Shown here one piece after another: positions 42,021 through 53,789 of a DNA stretch of 64,000 nt. The first letter of the stretch is position 1, and each line of letters begins with the position of its first letter. The notes under the pieces were generated by a model, which was given only the letters and a program-made list of their open reading frames with translations, searched no databases and had not been told where the DNA came from. The translations under genes and the position numbers were made by a program. Source of the DNA: Elmis aenea (lineage: Eukaryota; Arthropoda; Insecta; Coleoptera; Elmidae); contig OX393577.1 of the NCBI GenBank assembly GCA_947652605.1, positions 31,747,466-31,811,465 of the forward strand, given 5' to 3'.

Positions 42021-44489
42021 AAACGAAGAAAGGGAAGTATACTACGTGGTAGATTGTTCGTGTTTTTTCTATTTTTCTTTTGTAGTTGGAATTTTATTAC
42101 TTTGATATAGGTAAACTCCAGACCCTAATTTCGCCACTAGCATTGTTAGACTTTGGGAACAGGAATGGTGATCTAGTCCAAATAGCCCACCTACGTTTAA
42201 GAACAACAGATTTTTACTTGTCAGATTTAATATTTGTAATTTTTTCCTTAAATATAAAAACTTAAAAGATCTTCAAACTTCAAACAAAATATTGGGTTGT
42301 AGTTTCCCCACCCGATCTAAACGAATCTTCTCGTACAAATTTTTATATTAAAACAACATCGTTTTATTTGTTCTGATTTCCGTAGAATTACAATTAAACT
42401 AAACATGTTATACTTATGTGTATATGCAATATAACATAACCTTATATGGTACATTTGTCAAATGATCAAAATAGATACTTTTTAAGACTTGAAATCAGCA
42501 TTATACAATGTCATGTAAAGATGCTCGAGGTTTAATGTTACTTAGTGCAAAAATAAAATACGAAGATATAAACATCACACCTTATTTTTATGATATTTGA
42601 AGCTACCTTTGAAAAAGTGTATCATGCTTTACTGTAGTTAAAAGTAATGGCACGTACGTAACTATAATCTTAAAAAGTTATAAACCTAATTAGGTGGCTT
42701 TTAAAAGTGTTTGCCGTTTGATGAGATCATATAACACCGTTGTGGATATTCGAACGTCCGATGACTTAATTGAATGAAATTTACGACTGCCTTTAAGTGT
42801 ATTAAATAAGAAGATTAAAGTTTTTTCACGCAAGTTATTAAAATTACAACACATATCTGTCTGTAGCTATTTATGGGAAGATCGTGCATTGGTTACAGCT
42901 AAATGAGCACGAACATTACGTCCTAGATTTCCGTAAGTGAACTTTCGGACCAACAGACTAAAACACCATGATCTAAGAATAATCAAAGTTACCTTTGTGT
43001 TTCTGCTCGCTATCATAAAAACGTACCTATTATACGGTAGTAATGGTTTAGAAAATTACATGTGATATTTAAATTAAGTGCATTATAGCCATTGCGTTCA
43101 TGCGTGGAATCATAAATTACCTGAATCAAAATTGATTTTAAACAATGGCGGGACTTGGGTACTAAATGGAATTACATCGCAACAATACGGATGGTGGTTA
43201 TATGGTTATATATGTTTTACGGTTGTACGATTACCGCCAGTAGAAAATATAGGACGACCACAGTAAATTATCAAATACTCGAAACACTCTAATTTGTTAT
43301 ATTTATATTCTGTCCTCACACGTGAAACCGTTTATTTTTAAGCAACAATTATTGGTTAACTTGACCGACCGGAACATGACATGCGATCAATGGTTTCCTA
43401 TATAAATAGTGACCCTGATACCATCAATCCAAGGAAGACTATGCCAATTCTGCCGCTTTTCAAGCTCGAATTGTGTAAAATCGGATTTTCTATTGTGAAA
43501 CATTTTTTTTACTATATATTTTTTGGATTGTGTGAGATTTCCTGCCACACATATTTATATTTTACGAAAAATTTGATTTTATCGTAAATTAATTGGTTTT
43601 ATACACACATTGTTTTTCATCTGTCTATGCTTTTTTCTCTGAAATAAAAAAAAAGTCGGTTGAATTGAATCTAAATTAAGAATTTGTGTAACTTATAACT
43701 TGAACCAAGAGATTCATTGAGCTATTAAAAAAAAGTGAAGTTGTAAGTTGTCCTTCAGAAAGTATTTAATACTTGTTTGTGTTTAGTGTAGTTGGGTAAA
43801 CATCGGCGACGCTGTGGTTGTAGGACTAATTTGTAACGTGTTGTAAAGAATATACATATGTATGTGTGACGCCAGTCATTTTCATTATATTTTTTTGTTT
43901 TAACCAACTTAAATATATGAAAATTTCTCACTGATAATTTAATTATTTTAAAGAAGTGCCAAATCAAATGTTTGGTAGTAAGCAGGATCTATCAGAAAAT
44001 CGGTAAATATGATACTAAATAATGTGATGTCTCTGTAAAAAAATACAGTTGACGATAAATCAAGGGTATTGAAACGAGTTACGCCAAAATTTACTTTTAC
44101 TTTCGGTCAAAACGTATAATATAGCGAAGTAGGTACTTTTGATACCAGGAATTCAAAATTCGTAATAATTGTAATATATTGAGCTAATAACAAACACAAA
44201 AGTTGGCTGTTGTGCAACTTTCAAAATTAATGTTTTGTCTGTGATTCCCGAAATAATAACATTTTGTCCATGGTAAAATTACCTAAACAAATTCTTAGTT
44301 TCTTTAAGTACTGCTTGATTTTCATATTATCTTCATGATACCCACATATTTACATAGATTACAGTTTACGGAGGACAACCAATTACTTTTGGTAACGTTT
44401 TGTTGTTCAACAATTTTTTTTAAAACAATTTTTAACATTTCTGGTAATAAATTTTAAATGGTGCCTTGTAAAGTGGAATGAAATGATTT
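42021..44489. other. No recognised feature
   Basis: AT-rich sequence with short ORFs only (for example 43078-43266), none with a domain I recognise. No inverted repeats noticed. Confidence 0.5.
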
Positions 44490-44619
44490 AAAAAGTGTAG
44501 ACTGCCATTTAACAATATCGTTAAAAAGCGGGAAAAAAATTACATTTAACTATTCCAAAGTCAACTTGACGGCCCTTAAGAAAAAATTAAGTTATGGGTA
44601 ATATCTCAAAAATGAAAAG
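44490..44619. repeat. Repeat R, left part (host of the BEL insertion)
   Basis: This segment and 50218-50498 together match 53790-54174 collinearly, for example TTTAACTATTC...GGGTAATATCTC on this side. The BEL/Pao retrotransposon entered this copy. The left limit of the match is approximate. Confidence 0.75.
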
Positions 44620-44866
44620 TGTAGCGGCCTCTGCCAGTGCTGAGCGCAACTATTATGCATGCATTGATACCATGTGATTTTATGTTAGCGTTAGGCTAGT
44701 TAGTATTACAGAGACAGAGAGAAAGAGCAGTCGTTCGAACACCGACATGTAAACGTGCTCTATTGTATATATGAAAATATATAATTTTTGTTATGGTTGT
44801 CGTTAATTAGTCACAGTTCCATTGAATGGAAGAAGAGAACATTAATATATATGTTAGTGTTAAACA
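44620..44866 (+). repeat. 5' LTR of BEL/Pao element
   Basis: 247 bp, starts TGTAGCGGCC and ends GTTAAACA. It differs from the 3' LTR at a single base (G at 44832 or nearby against A). The flanking 5-bp duplication is AAAAG (44615-44619, and 50218-50222 after the other LTR). TGGTCCTTCTACGCCTGA just inside is the candidate tRNA primer site. The few short ORFs across it and the leader are not genes. Confidence 0.95.
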
Positions 44867-45315
44867 TTGGTCCTTCTACGCCTGATAAAATTGATCCTTT
44901 GATTTGGATATACATATTGTTATTCGTCGTACTGAAGTCAGAAGCAAATTGGAATTCGTACATATACTTTGCGAATCTGCAAGTATACAAGCATATCGTC
45001 GTAAACAATCAGCATCATCGCAATTACATTGACGGCAATCCATTCGTTAAATACTTTCGCAAAATTGGCAAGTATTACCATCGCATATTCGTTCGTTAGC
45101 AAGCAGCACCGCCCGAGCACGTGTTCAGTTCTACACCACTGGCGCGGCAACCAGTCCTTTGACAACGGCCGCACCTAGCATCTTTGTTCGGCGCACGCAT
45201 TTACAAACAAGTGAGTCAACTTTCATCTCTCTTACTCCTTAGCCTTTTTAAATCCATTTAAAATTGCTTCGTATTTGTTTCGTATTGTTTAGTTACATTA
45301 TTATATCGAATTAAA

Positions 45316-48300
45316 ATGCCTAAACCACAACCAATTGTCAAACCGTTGCATTACAAACGTAATATTTTGAAATCATATTTGATACAATGTCAAAACTTTT
45401 ATAAAGATGTCAAGGGTGATCCAAATTATTTAGCAAATAAATCATATTTGTTCAAATGCAAATTAACAGTTAAGAAATTAGACACATTTTTAGAAGATTT
45501 TCAAGATCAAGCTCAAATTGAATGTTCAGAGGAAAAATTAGATGAAATTATTGCAGAAATAATGTTATTTCAGTCGCAACATCTTGAAATTATAGGAGAT
45601 CTTGAAACTTTAATCGCGGAATATGATTCAATAGTAACACCAAATTCTGATGTATCAACCACAAGTCAAATTAACTCGAATATCGAACATTTAAATTTAA
45701 ATACTGTTAAATTACCAACCATATCTCTTCCAAAGTTTGAAGGTAGTTTTGAAAATTGGCTTGAATTTCGAGATACATTTGAATCAATGATTCATTCAAA
45801 TAGTTCAATCAGTGCTATACAAAAATACCATTATCTAAGAGCGTCGCTTGTAGGGTCTGCAGCCCAAATAATCAAATCACTACCATTATGTGAATCCAAT
45901 TATTGTATTGCATGGGATTTGCTTTGCGAAAGGTACAACAATCGTAAAATGTTAATCTTTCATCATATCAAATTGTTTTGGCATATACCTAACATAGCAA
46001 AACCTACTTCGTCAGCATTGCGTGATTTATTAGATGAATTTTCTATAAACTTACGAGCGTTAAATAATTTGAAAGTTGCTACAGATCAATGGGATCTTTT
46101 AATAGTGTATTTGATTTGCCAAAAACTAGATTCGGAAACAGTTGCAAAATGGGAGGAATATTCGGTAAGCATTGAACTTCCAACTCTTCAAGATTTGAAA
46201 TCATTCATTGAACTTAGAGTCGCATTGCTCAGAAATTTGGAATCGAATAAAAACATCGAAAAACCCACATCAACAAAGTATAAATATAGCACGTCAAATG
46301 TCAAAAGCTTTGTTACATATGGTGACGTCTGTATTGTTTGTAATGATTCGCATAAACTCTATAATTGTGATCAATTTAAAAAATTGAATTCACAAGCTCG
46401 TTTCGAAAAGGTTAAGTCATTAAATCTTTGCATCAATTGCCTAAATAGTGGTCATATTGCAAAAAATTGTAAGTCATCAAGTTGTAGAAAATGCAATTCT
46501 AAACACAACACGTTACTACATTTTGAACGAACTAAACACGTCGTACAAAACACACCTGTAGTAGAAACAACTCCAAACCAAATAGCAATGACAAATAGTA
46601 TCGATCATGGAAATCGTGATGTTTTGCTTTCGACAGCAATCATTCATATTTTTGATAAGCAGGGAGCTGTTCACGACTGTAGAATTTTGCTCGATTCAGG
46701 ATCGCAATCAAACTTTATTACTTCAGAATTATGTAAGAAATTAGGTTTACCCACTGAACAAGTCGAGCTTTCGGTGACCGGTATCAATCAAATTTCTTCA
46801 ACATTAAATCGTAAGTGTCATATTCGTTTACAATCTCGCATCAACACTTACAACACATCGATCTCTTGCTTCGTTATACCTGAAATTTGCAAAAGTATTC
46901 CAAGTTCTACAATCAATTTTGCATCGTTTGAAATACCCACAAATTTAAAATTGGCAGATCCCAATTTTAATAAACCTTCTCGTATCGATATGCTCATCGG
47001 AGCTCAATTGTTTTGGCAACTTATTTGTGTTGGACAGGTAAGTTTGGGAAGCAATAAGCCTATCTTACAAAAAACTAGATTTGGGTGGATTGTATCAGGT
47101 AGCATTGTTTCAAATACATCAAAAAACACATTTTGTAATTTAAATCATGTCGATAAAGTTCAAGATACTTTAAAACGGTTTTGGGAAATCGAAGAATGTG
47201 AAAATTCTCGTGTTCTTTCTGACGAAGAACAAGCATGTGAAGCTCATTTTAAATCACACACAACAAGAGATGAGACTGGTCGTTTCATAGTAGCCATTCC
47301 TTTCAAACAGTCAATAGATCATTTAGGAGATTCATATCAATCAGCTTTAAAACGTTTTCGATCCCTTACAACCAAATTAATTGCAAACCCTTCGTTATAT
47401 AACATGTATTCACAATTTATGGGTGAGTATGAGTCGCTTGGTCACATGACTAAACTTGTTTCAACTTCGCAAAATCCCATTTGTATATTACCACACCATG
47501 GTGTATATAAACAAAGCAGCCAGACTACTAAGTTGCGAGTAGTTTTCGATGGCTCAAGTCCAACTTCGACAGGTGTTTCGTTAAATGATCTTCAAATGCC
47601 TGGACCTCCATTGCAAAATGATCTCTTTTCGATCTTGATTCGATTTCGTCAGCACAAATTCGTTGTTTCTGCAGACATTGCAAAGATGTATCGTCAAATT
47701 TTAGTACAACCATCTGACAGATTAACTCAATGTATCCTGTGGCAAAAAACGGACGAAAAAGATCCGTCTGTGTATGAACTCAATACTGTCACCTATGGCA
47801 CAACATCTGCCCCATTTTTAGCCATTCGTTGCCTTAAACAGCTAGCCTCGGAAAACCTTACAAGTTTTCCTGAAGCTTCTACCATAATTCAAAATGATTT
47901 TTATGTTGATGATCTGCTAACTGGATTCGACAGCATTGAAAATGCAATTAATGTTTGTCGTCAAATTGATACAATTCTTAAGCAAGGTTGTTTTGAACTA
48001 AGAAAATGGACGTCGAATTGCAATAACATAGTTAACAATATTTCGAACACACAAAACTCAATTGAAAGGTTAATTATTAGTCCTGTTGAAAACTGTAAAA
48101 CACTTGGTCTTCTTTGGGTTTCAACAGATGATACTTTAACTTATAAAATCAATATATATAGTTTACCAAAACAAATTACAAAAAGATCGATTCTTTCTTG
48201 TATTGCTCAAATCTTCGATCCTCTTGGGTTATTGGGAGCTTGTACCATAACAGCTAAAATCATATTACAACGTCTTTGGATGGAACATATTTCTTGGGAT

Positions 48301-49815
48301 GAATCGCTTCCGTCAGACATTCATAATAGTTGGATTAAATTTCACAACGAATTACTCCAGTTAAACAATCTCGAAATACAACGACGTGTAACTTGTGATA
48401 ACCCAATAAGAATTGAATTGCATGGTTTTTGTGATGCGTCTGAGCAAGCTTACGGCGCATGTGTGTATGTCAAATCATTTGATGCAAACGGTCAAATTCA
48501 TGTTCATTTAATTAGTGCTAAAAGCAAGGTGGCACCTATCAAGCATATAAGCATTCCTCGTTTGGAGCTAAGTGGAGCTCTAATTCTAGCCAAATTAACA
48601 AAAAATATAATTCGTGTAGGTGGACGACTTACTCATTCTAATTTGTATTTTGAGCAAAAGCATCCCATACTTATACCTGCAAATCATCACTTCACTAAAT
48701 TGTTGTTCGAGCACGAACATTTAAAGTTAAAACATGCTGGTCCACAGCAACTATTGTATTCAGTTCGCGAAAAGTTTTGGCCAATTTCAGGGAGAAACAT
48801 ATCTCGTCAAGTTGTTCACAATTGCATTAATTGCTTTCGAGCAAAACCTAAAACTTTAACTCCCAAAATAGGAGATTTGCCAAAAGAACGCGTTACTCCA
48901 TCTTTACCATTCGCAATAACTGGCGTAGATTATGCCGGACCCTTTTCAATAAAGGAACGTAAAGGTAGGAATGCCAAAACATTGAAATGTTACATTGGTT
49001 TATTCGTTTGTTTTACCACCAAAGCAATTCATTTGGAATTGGTATCGGATTTAACTAAAGAAAATTTTATCGCTGCCTTAAGACGATTTGTGTCGAGACG
49101 GGGCAAACCATGCGAGCTTCGTTCCGATAATGGCACCAATTTTGTTGGAGCAAAGAACGAACTTGCTGAACTTGGTAAATTCATAACTAACAATCAAAAT
49201 TCATTAGCTGAATTAACTCAGAATGAAGGCATTATTTGGAAATTCATTCCGCCTTATTCGCCTCATTTCGGAGGCATTTGGGAAGCAGGGGTCAAACGCG
49301 TAAAATATCATCTAAAAAGAATATTGGGAAATACTAATTTAGTTTACGAGGAATTTTACACTCTTTTAGTTCAAATTGAAGCAATTTTAAATTCCCGTCC
49401 CTTATCTCCAATGTCGTCTAATCCAAATGACCTAGAACCTCTTACACCTGCTCACTTCCTCATCGGTAAGACTCTAACATCAGTGGCAGACCCTGATGTC
49501 ACACATATTGTTGAAAATAGATTGTCGATTTATCAAAAAATACAACAACTGAAACAGCACTTCTGGAAACGCTGGTCGACAGAATATCTCACTGAACTCC
49601 AGAATCGTTATAAAGCAAAACCATCGCTAGAAGATATCAAATTGGGCACTTTGGTGCTAATTAAAGAAAACAACTTGCCATCATTTCATTGGAAGATGGC
49701 CAGAGTAGTCCAACTTCACCCAGGACCAGATGGTCACGTTCGCGTAGTGACAATTCGTACCTCCACAGACACAACTCGCCGAGCGGTATCGCAACTATGT
49801 CCGCTACCCACGTGA
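45316..49815 (+). CDS. BEL/Pao Gag-Pol polyprotein with RNase H deletion
   Basis: Single open frame of 1499 aa. Order: Gag region of the DUF1759 type (LPKFEGSFENWLEFRD from about 139), zinc knuckles (CINCLNSGHIAKNC at 372 and flanking Cys pairs), retropepsin-like protease (LLDSGSQSNF, Asp460), reverse transcriptase (SADIAKMYRQI, Asp787; FYVDDLL, Asp865-866), RNase H start (FCDAS, Asp1040; RLELSGAL, Glu1084), integrase zinc region and core (Asp1205, Asp1271, Glu1323). Between LAKLTK (1091-1096) and IIRVGGRL (1098 on) the rest of RNase H and the linker normally found in BEL/Pao proteins, roughly 250-300 residues, is missing without breaking the frame. It is therefore probably unable to move alone. 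No envelope-like gene. Confidence 0.95.
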   Translation: MPKPQPIVKPLHYKRNILKSYLIQCQNFYKDVKGDPNYLANKSYLFKCKLTVKKLDTFLEDFQDQAQIECSEEKLDEIIAEIMLFQSQHLEIIGDLETLIAEYDSIVTPNSDVSTTSQINSNIEHLNLNTVKLPTISLPKFEGSFENWLEFRDTFESMIHSNSSISAIQKYHYLRASLVGSAAQIIKSLPLCESNYCIAWDLLCERYNNRKMLIFHHIKLFWHIPNIAKPTSSALRDLLDEFSINLRALNNLKVATDQWDLLIVYLICQKLDSETVAKWEEYSVSIELPTLQDLKSFIELRVALLRNLESNKNIEKPTSTKYKYSTSNVKSFVTYGDVCIVCNDSHKLYNCDQFKKLNSQARFEKVKSLNLCINCLNSGHIAKNCKSSSCRKCNSKHNTLLHFERTKHVVQNTPVVETTPNQIAMTNSIDHGNRDVLLSTAIIHIFDKQGAVHDCRILLDSGSQSNFITSELCKKLGLPTEQVELSVTGINQISSTLNRKCHIRLQSRINTYNTSISCFVIPEICKSIPSSTINFASFEIPTNLKLADPNFNKPSRIDMLIGAQLFWQLICVGQVSLGSNKPILQKTRFGWIVSGSIVSNTSKNTFCNLNHVDKVQDTLKRFWEIEECENSRVLSDEEQACEAHFKSHTTRDETGRFIVAIPFKQSIDHLGDSYQSALKRFRSLTTKLIANPSLYNMYSQFMGEYESLGHMTKLVSTSQNPICILPHHGVYKQSSQTTKLRVVFDGSSPTSTGVSLNDLQMPGPPLQNDLFSILIRFRQHKFVVSADIAKMYRQILVQPSDRLTQCILWQKTDEKDPSVYELNTVTYGTTSAPFLAIRCLKQLASENLTSFPEASTIIQNDFYVDDLLTGFDSIENAINVCRQIDTILKQGCFELRKWTSNCNNIVNNISNTQNSIERLIISPVENCKTLGLLWVSTDDTLTYKINIYSLPKQITKRSILSCIAQIFDPLGLLGACTITAKIILQRLWMEHISWDESLPSDIHNSWIKFHNELLQLNNLEIQRRVTCDNPIRIELHGFCDASEQAYGACVYVKSFDANGQIHVHLISAKSKVAPIKHISIPRLELSGALILAKLTKNIIRVGGRLTHSNLYFEQKHPILIPANHHFTKLLFEHEHLKLKHAGPQQLLYSVREKFWPISGRNISRQVVHNCINCFRAKPKTLTPKIGDLPKERVTPSLPFAITGVDYAGPFSIKERKGRNAKTLKCYIGLFVCFTTKAIHLELVSDLTKENFIAALRRFVSRRGKPCELRSDNGTNFVGAKNELAELGKFITNNQNSLAELTQNEGIIWKFIPPYSPHFGGIWEAGVKRVKYHLKRILGNTNLVYEEFYTLLVQIEAILNSRPLSPMSSNPNDLEPLTPAHFLIGKTLTSVADPDVTHIVENRLSIYQKIQQLKQHFWKRWSTEYLTELQNRYKAKPSLEDIKLGTLVLIKENNLPSFHWKMARVVQLHPGPDGHVRVVTIRTSTDTTRRAVSQLCPLPT

Positions 49816-49970
49816 GTGTAATGGAAGTGAAAGTTCGCGAGTGATCGCCTTATCGTAATTATTGCATGTACTTATTGTTGTTTTTTCCTTTGCATTTGTT
49901 AATTTACTTTGTCATTTATTGTTTTGATATTTGTTCATTTGAAAGCCACAGCCTTTCAAGGCGGGGTGTA
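49816..49970 (+). other. BEL 3' untranslated region with polypurine tract
   Basis: Short segment between the polyprotein stop and the 3' LTR. AAGGCGGGG just before the LTR is the likely polypurine primer. Confidence 0.7.
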
Positions 49971-50217
49971 TGTAGCGGCCTCTGCCAGTGCTGAGCGCAA
50001 CTATTATGCATGCATTGATACCATGTGATTTTATGTTAGCGTTAGGCTAGTTAGTATTACAGAGACAGAGAGAAAGAGCAGTCGTTCGAACACCGACATG
50101 TAAACGTGCTCTATTGTATATATGAAAATATATAATTTTTGTTATGGTTGTCGTTAATTAGTCACAGTTCCATTGAATGGAAAAAGAGAACATTAATATA
50201 TATGTTAGTGTTAAACA
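49971..50217 (+). repeat. 3' LTR of BEL/Pao element
   Basis: 247 bp, TG...CA, one base different from the 5' LTR, followed by target duplication AAAAG. The near identity means the insertion is recent on an evolutionary scale. Confidence 0.95.
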
Positions 50218-50498
50218 AAAAGTGATAAAAAAAAATCTAAAATAATATTCACATTCTACATAAAAAAGTACCTTAAGAACATACAAATAAAATTAATCTA
50301 ATGATTGAGACAAAAAAGTTATAAGAAAAAAAAAGAAATCGTCATTTTCATATTTTTGCTATAACATTTGAAGTACAAGGAATTTTATACTTTTAAAAAT
50401 GGATTGTGGCTCCTCTTATACTACGAAATAATTCATATAATTTAAACAAACCTGTATCTGTTATAATAAGCGAGATCTTCATGCTGGAAATGTTATCT
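50218..50498. repeat. Repeat R, right part
   Basis: Continuation of the repeat interrupted by the BEL element; matches 53890-54174 (for example GATTGTGGCTCCTCT, TTTAAACAAACCTGTATCT, CATGCTGGAAATGT). Confidence 0.8.
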
Positions 50499-51260
50499 GG
50501 GATGTTTTTGAAAGACAATCTAATTTTCTACAAGACTATGTAAAAACATAGAGGGTGTTGTATTTAGGAAAATTGAGTTAACCATGTTTAAAGTTTCACG
50601 AGTTTGACCAAGCGTAAAAAACACCCTGTATAATATTTTACAAATGTAGCTAGCGCAAAGTGTTAATTAATCTATTGTCAGTCTAATTTTTAAACGAAAT
50701 TCTACTGCCTTTTTAAATGACTTAAATGTTTAAAAAAATTGAAAGTGCTGTATCGCTCAAAATTTTCATAAAAATTTAAATTTTACGAAAACAGTTGACT
50801 TAAGACCCATATAACCTCATACAATTTTCAAAGTAACTTTTTAGAGGAATCCAAAAATGTAAAAATATACAGGATGTTCTATTTAAAATTTCAAAGTGTG
50901 TCCGTTTCCGGTTGAACCGGATGTCGTATTGCAACCTTAATATTTTCATCGAATCCGAAAAATACGATAACGCTCATATTCAAAATTTTATTGTTATATC
51001 CGCAATAGTATTCTAGATATTTGTCTGTTTCCATACTTTTGCGCAACCCTTTATGTATATGGTTTGTTGATGGTTAAATCAAAATTGAGGTCGCCATAGT
51101 CTTGGGCCCATTTTGTAGAACAGACTGTATATAGATAGGGTGTTCTATTTAACAAAACACTGTGTATATTTGAAAATAATTTAAGGTTATGGAGTAAATT
51201 ACCACAAACAACTTTAATTCGAAACTTTTTTTGCAAAGTTGTCACAAGACGAGACATTGA
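50499..51260. repeat. Diverged copy of the 54416-56613 foldback arm
   Basis: Collinear with 56070-56530: TTTGACCAAGCGTAAAAAAC, TAGCTAGCGCAAAGTGTTAA and GTGCTGTATCGCTCAAAATT are shared. A foreign stretch of about 230 bp (50900-51130) interrupts the match. No ORF of interest. Confidence 0.75.
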
Positions 51261-51891
51261 CCCGTTACGTTACTTTTTGTACATACTGTATATCAGTTTA
51301 GAGTTATTATTGCATTGCTGTGTAAATTATAGGTTTAAATTATGGTATAAATATAAAACTAAGCTTTATCTTTATCTTTTTATATTGCAATATAATTCTG
51401 GATGGATGCTTTACCGATGTTACTTATAACATTAGTTTGGTCGTCCTGAATTTGGCTGCGAAAACCAAAATAGTTTATACTTTCTTGAGTTAGATTGTAG
51501 CTATTTTTAAATACTTAAAGACATGTTGATGACTTGCGTTTTATTCTGCGAATTTGTGCTTTGTAACTCGAATTCATAGCGTAACGCACTTACACGCTAC
51601 ATTGACAATTATATTTACGGTTCCATTCTTTCTGACCGAGGAAAAAATGACTTTTCATCAAATTGTGTATATAAGGACATATCCGACTAGGTGTATAGAA
51701 TAACATTTTTACATAATAGCTTAAAATTGTTAATGTTTTTTTACTTCCTTATTAGCAATAATTTATTTTCCTCTAAGTTGAGCAATTTAATTATACTCTA
51801 AATGTTTTCAGTCGTTATAGGAAATTAGTTTGATTTCCGTTTGTTATACAATATAAATTAATGCAATGCCATAATATGTACCTATATTATA
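51261..51891. other. No recognised feature
   Basis: AT-rich sequence without visible exon or repeat. Confidence 0.45.
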
Positions 51892-52155
51892 CAGGGTGGT
51901 CCACATAGAAGGGCCACTATTGGGATCTCGTAAACGGTAAGAGCTACAAAGAAGTTTAAATTAGACAAATTGTTCCATTTTTGGAGACCTATTCATTGAT
52001 GCTTTAATGTTTTTAAAAATTTCCATGGCACGCTAGATAATCAACCAAAATCAAAATAGGCATTTTTTTTTTAAATCGTTAATAACTCGGTTATACTTGA
52101 TGGTACAAAAATATTTTTGGGGGAAAAGTTGTAGATTTTTTTACGCACTATAAAA

Positions 52156-52726
52156 CAGGGGTTTGGAGCAGTTCAATTTTTTAGTTGCTCCGCTCCAGCT
52201 CCGCTCCGGCATCAAGATGCCTGCTCCAGCTCCGCTCCCGCTTCGCTCCGCGCTCCAAATATTAATAAAATAAGTTTTTTATTTAAAAATTTGTTTTTAA
52301 AAACAAAGCTAAAATTTTATGAAATATGTGGAAATGGACCAAAAATTACAATATTTGACCCTAAGAAACAAGTGAAGTTAAATAAATGAACAAATTATTG
52401 ATCTTCAGTTAAAAAAGTTAAAAAAAGAAAAAAAGTTCTTTAAAATTTTTCAAAATTCAAATACAAAATAATGAAAATTAATATTCAGAAAAGTTACATT
52501 ATAATAATTTTACTTCAAATTTAGTTTATTTATAATTTTATTAAATACTATACCCATGAGAATAATTTATAAAAAAAAAAAATGTAGTCTATAATAGTAA
52601 ATAGTAGTATAATAGGAGCAGTGGAGCAATCAAAACTTTTTGCTCCGGGCTCCGCTCCCGCTCCGGGCAAAAACCCATTGCTCCACTGCTCCGCGCTCCA
52701 GCTTCGCGCTCCGCTCCAAACCCCTG
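52156..52726. mobile_element. hAT element with GCTCCG-repeat arms
   Basis: Ends CAGGGGTTTGGAGC and GCTCCAAACCCCTG. Perfect 8-bp duplication CTATAAAA at 52148-52155 and 52727-52734. Both arms consist of degenerate GCTCC/GCTCCG repeats around an AT-rich centre with no transposase. Confidence 0.93.
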
Positions 52727-53150
52727 CTATAAAATGAAAACATTCATTTGTTTCAATATTGTTTCAATTCTTAGATAAATTACAAACTCGCATTTTTTTA
52801 AAATGGAAACCCTAGTTGGCCATGACTTTACGTTAAAGAGTATTTTTTTAGCTTTTCAAAAATATATAGTTTTATATATTTGTTGCAAAAAATAACCGAG
52901 ATATGGCCAATTTTGTAAAAATTCGATCATCAAAGTTTGCCATGATTTCGTAAACAAGTGATGTTTGCAATTATTAAACAACTAAACGTCATTGCCAAGT
53001 AAATTCTGAAACACCCGCTACGTTTTTATCATTTACAAAGTAATATTCTAACATATTAAACTTTTCAAAGAGTTCAAATTTAGCCATGTTCACAAAACCA
53101 CAATAAACAGTTATAAAATACAAAATAATACAGGGATTTGCTTTAAAGTT

Positions 53151-53703
53151 GAAAATAAAAACAAAAAACAACTAATTAAATGTCAAATGATAGTTACTAT
53201 TTGTCTGCGGTATCATTTATTAGAATTTTATATTATTGTTGTGTAATTCGATAGTGTTTGTAGTAATTATTATAATGATGGCTACATTTAAAAATAACGA
53301 AATATTTGACATGTTGAGATGCTACATTCTTTACTATAAAAACTGCGTAGAAGCTGAACGAATATACTTAGAGCTATATCTATCCCCAGAGAAGGCAACG
53401 AAGGGGGCGTAATTACAGAAATTTGGAAATAAATTTAAAGGAATATGGTTTTTTCGACCAAAAATCCAAAACAAACCAATAATTAATTAAAATTATCTAT
53501 TTTACACAGTTTCTATTGCAAAGAATATAGGATTTCAACATTTAAAATTTTTAATTAGTTGTAAATGTGCCCATAATTATATGATAACAAATTTTGCTAC
53601 AATGACTATCGAATTACACAACAATACTATAAAATTCTAATAAATGATACCGCAGACAAATAGTAACTGTCATTTGACATTTAGTTAGTTGTTTTTATTT
53701 TCA
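53151..53703. repeat. Foldback with about 105-bp arms
   Basis: 53151-53260 and 53598-53703 are inverted copies (GACAAATAGTAACT, GATACCGCAGACAAATAG, CGAATTACACAACAATA). The central region (53261-53597) is unique, without a domain I recognise. Confidence 0.85.
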
Positions 53704-53789
53704 TAGATAGCTTGATAAGTGATGGGTAAAATACGATTTTTCTTCATTTTGTGACTTATTTATAAAAATAGAAATAGCAAGTAATATCT

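Noticed and set aside
43078..43266. 62-codon ORF with Trp/Gly-rich peptide
   Set aside because: No splice signals, homology or poly(A) signal that I can support; expected by chance in this much AT-rich DNA.
45119..45174. Short ORFs over the BEL 5' leader suggesting a separate gene
   Set aside because: They overlap the LTR and leader of the retrotransposon and have no independent support.
49921..50260. Possible tandem gene duplication flanking the BEL polyprotein
   Set aside because: The duplicated 247 bp are the two LTRs (TG...CA, 5-bp target duplication), not a host gene.
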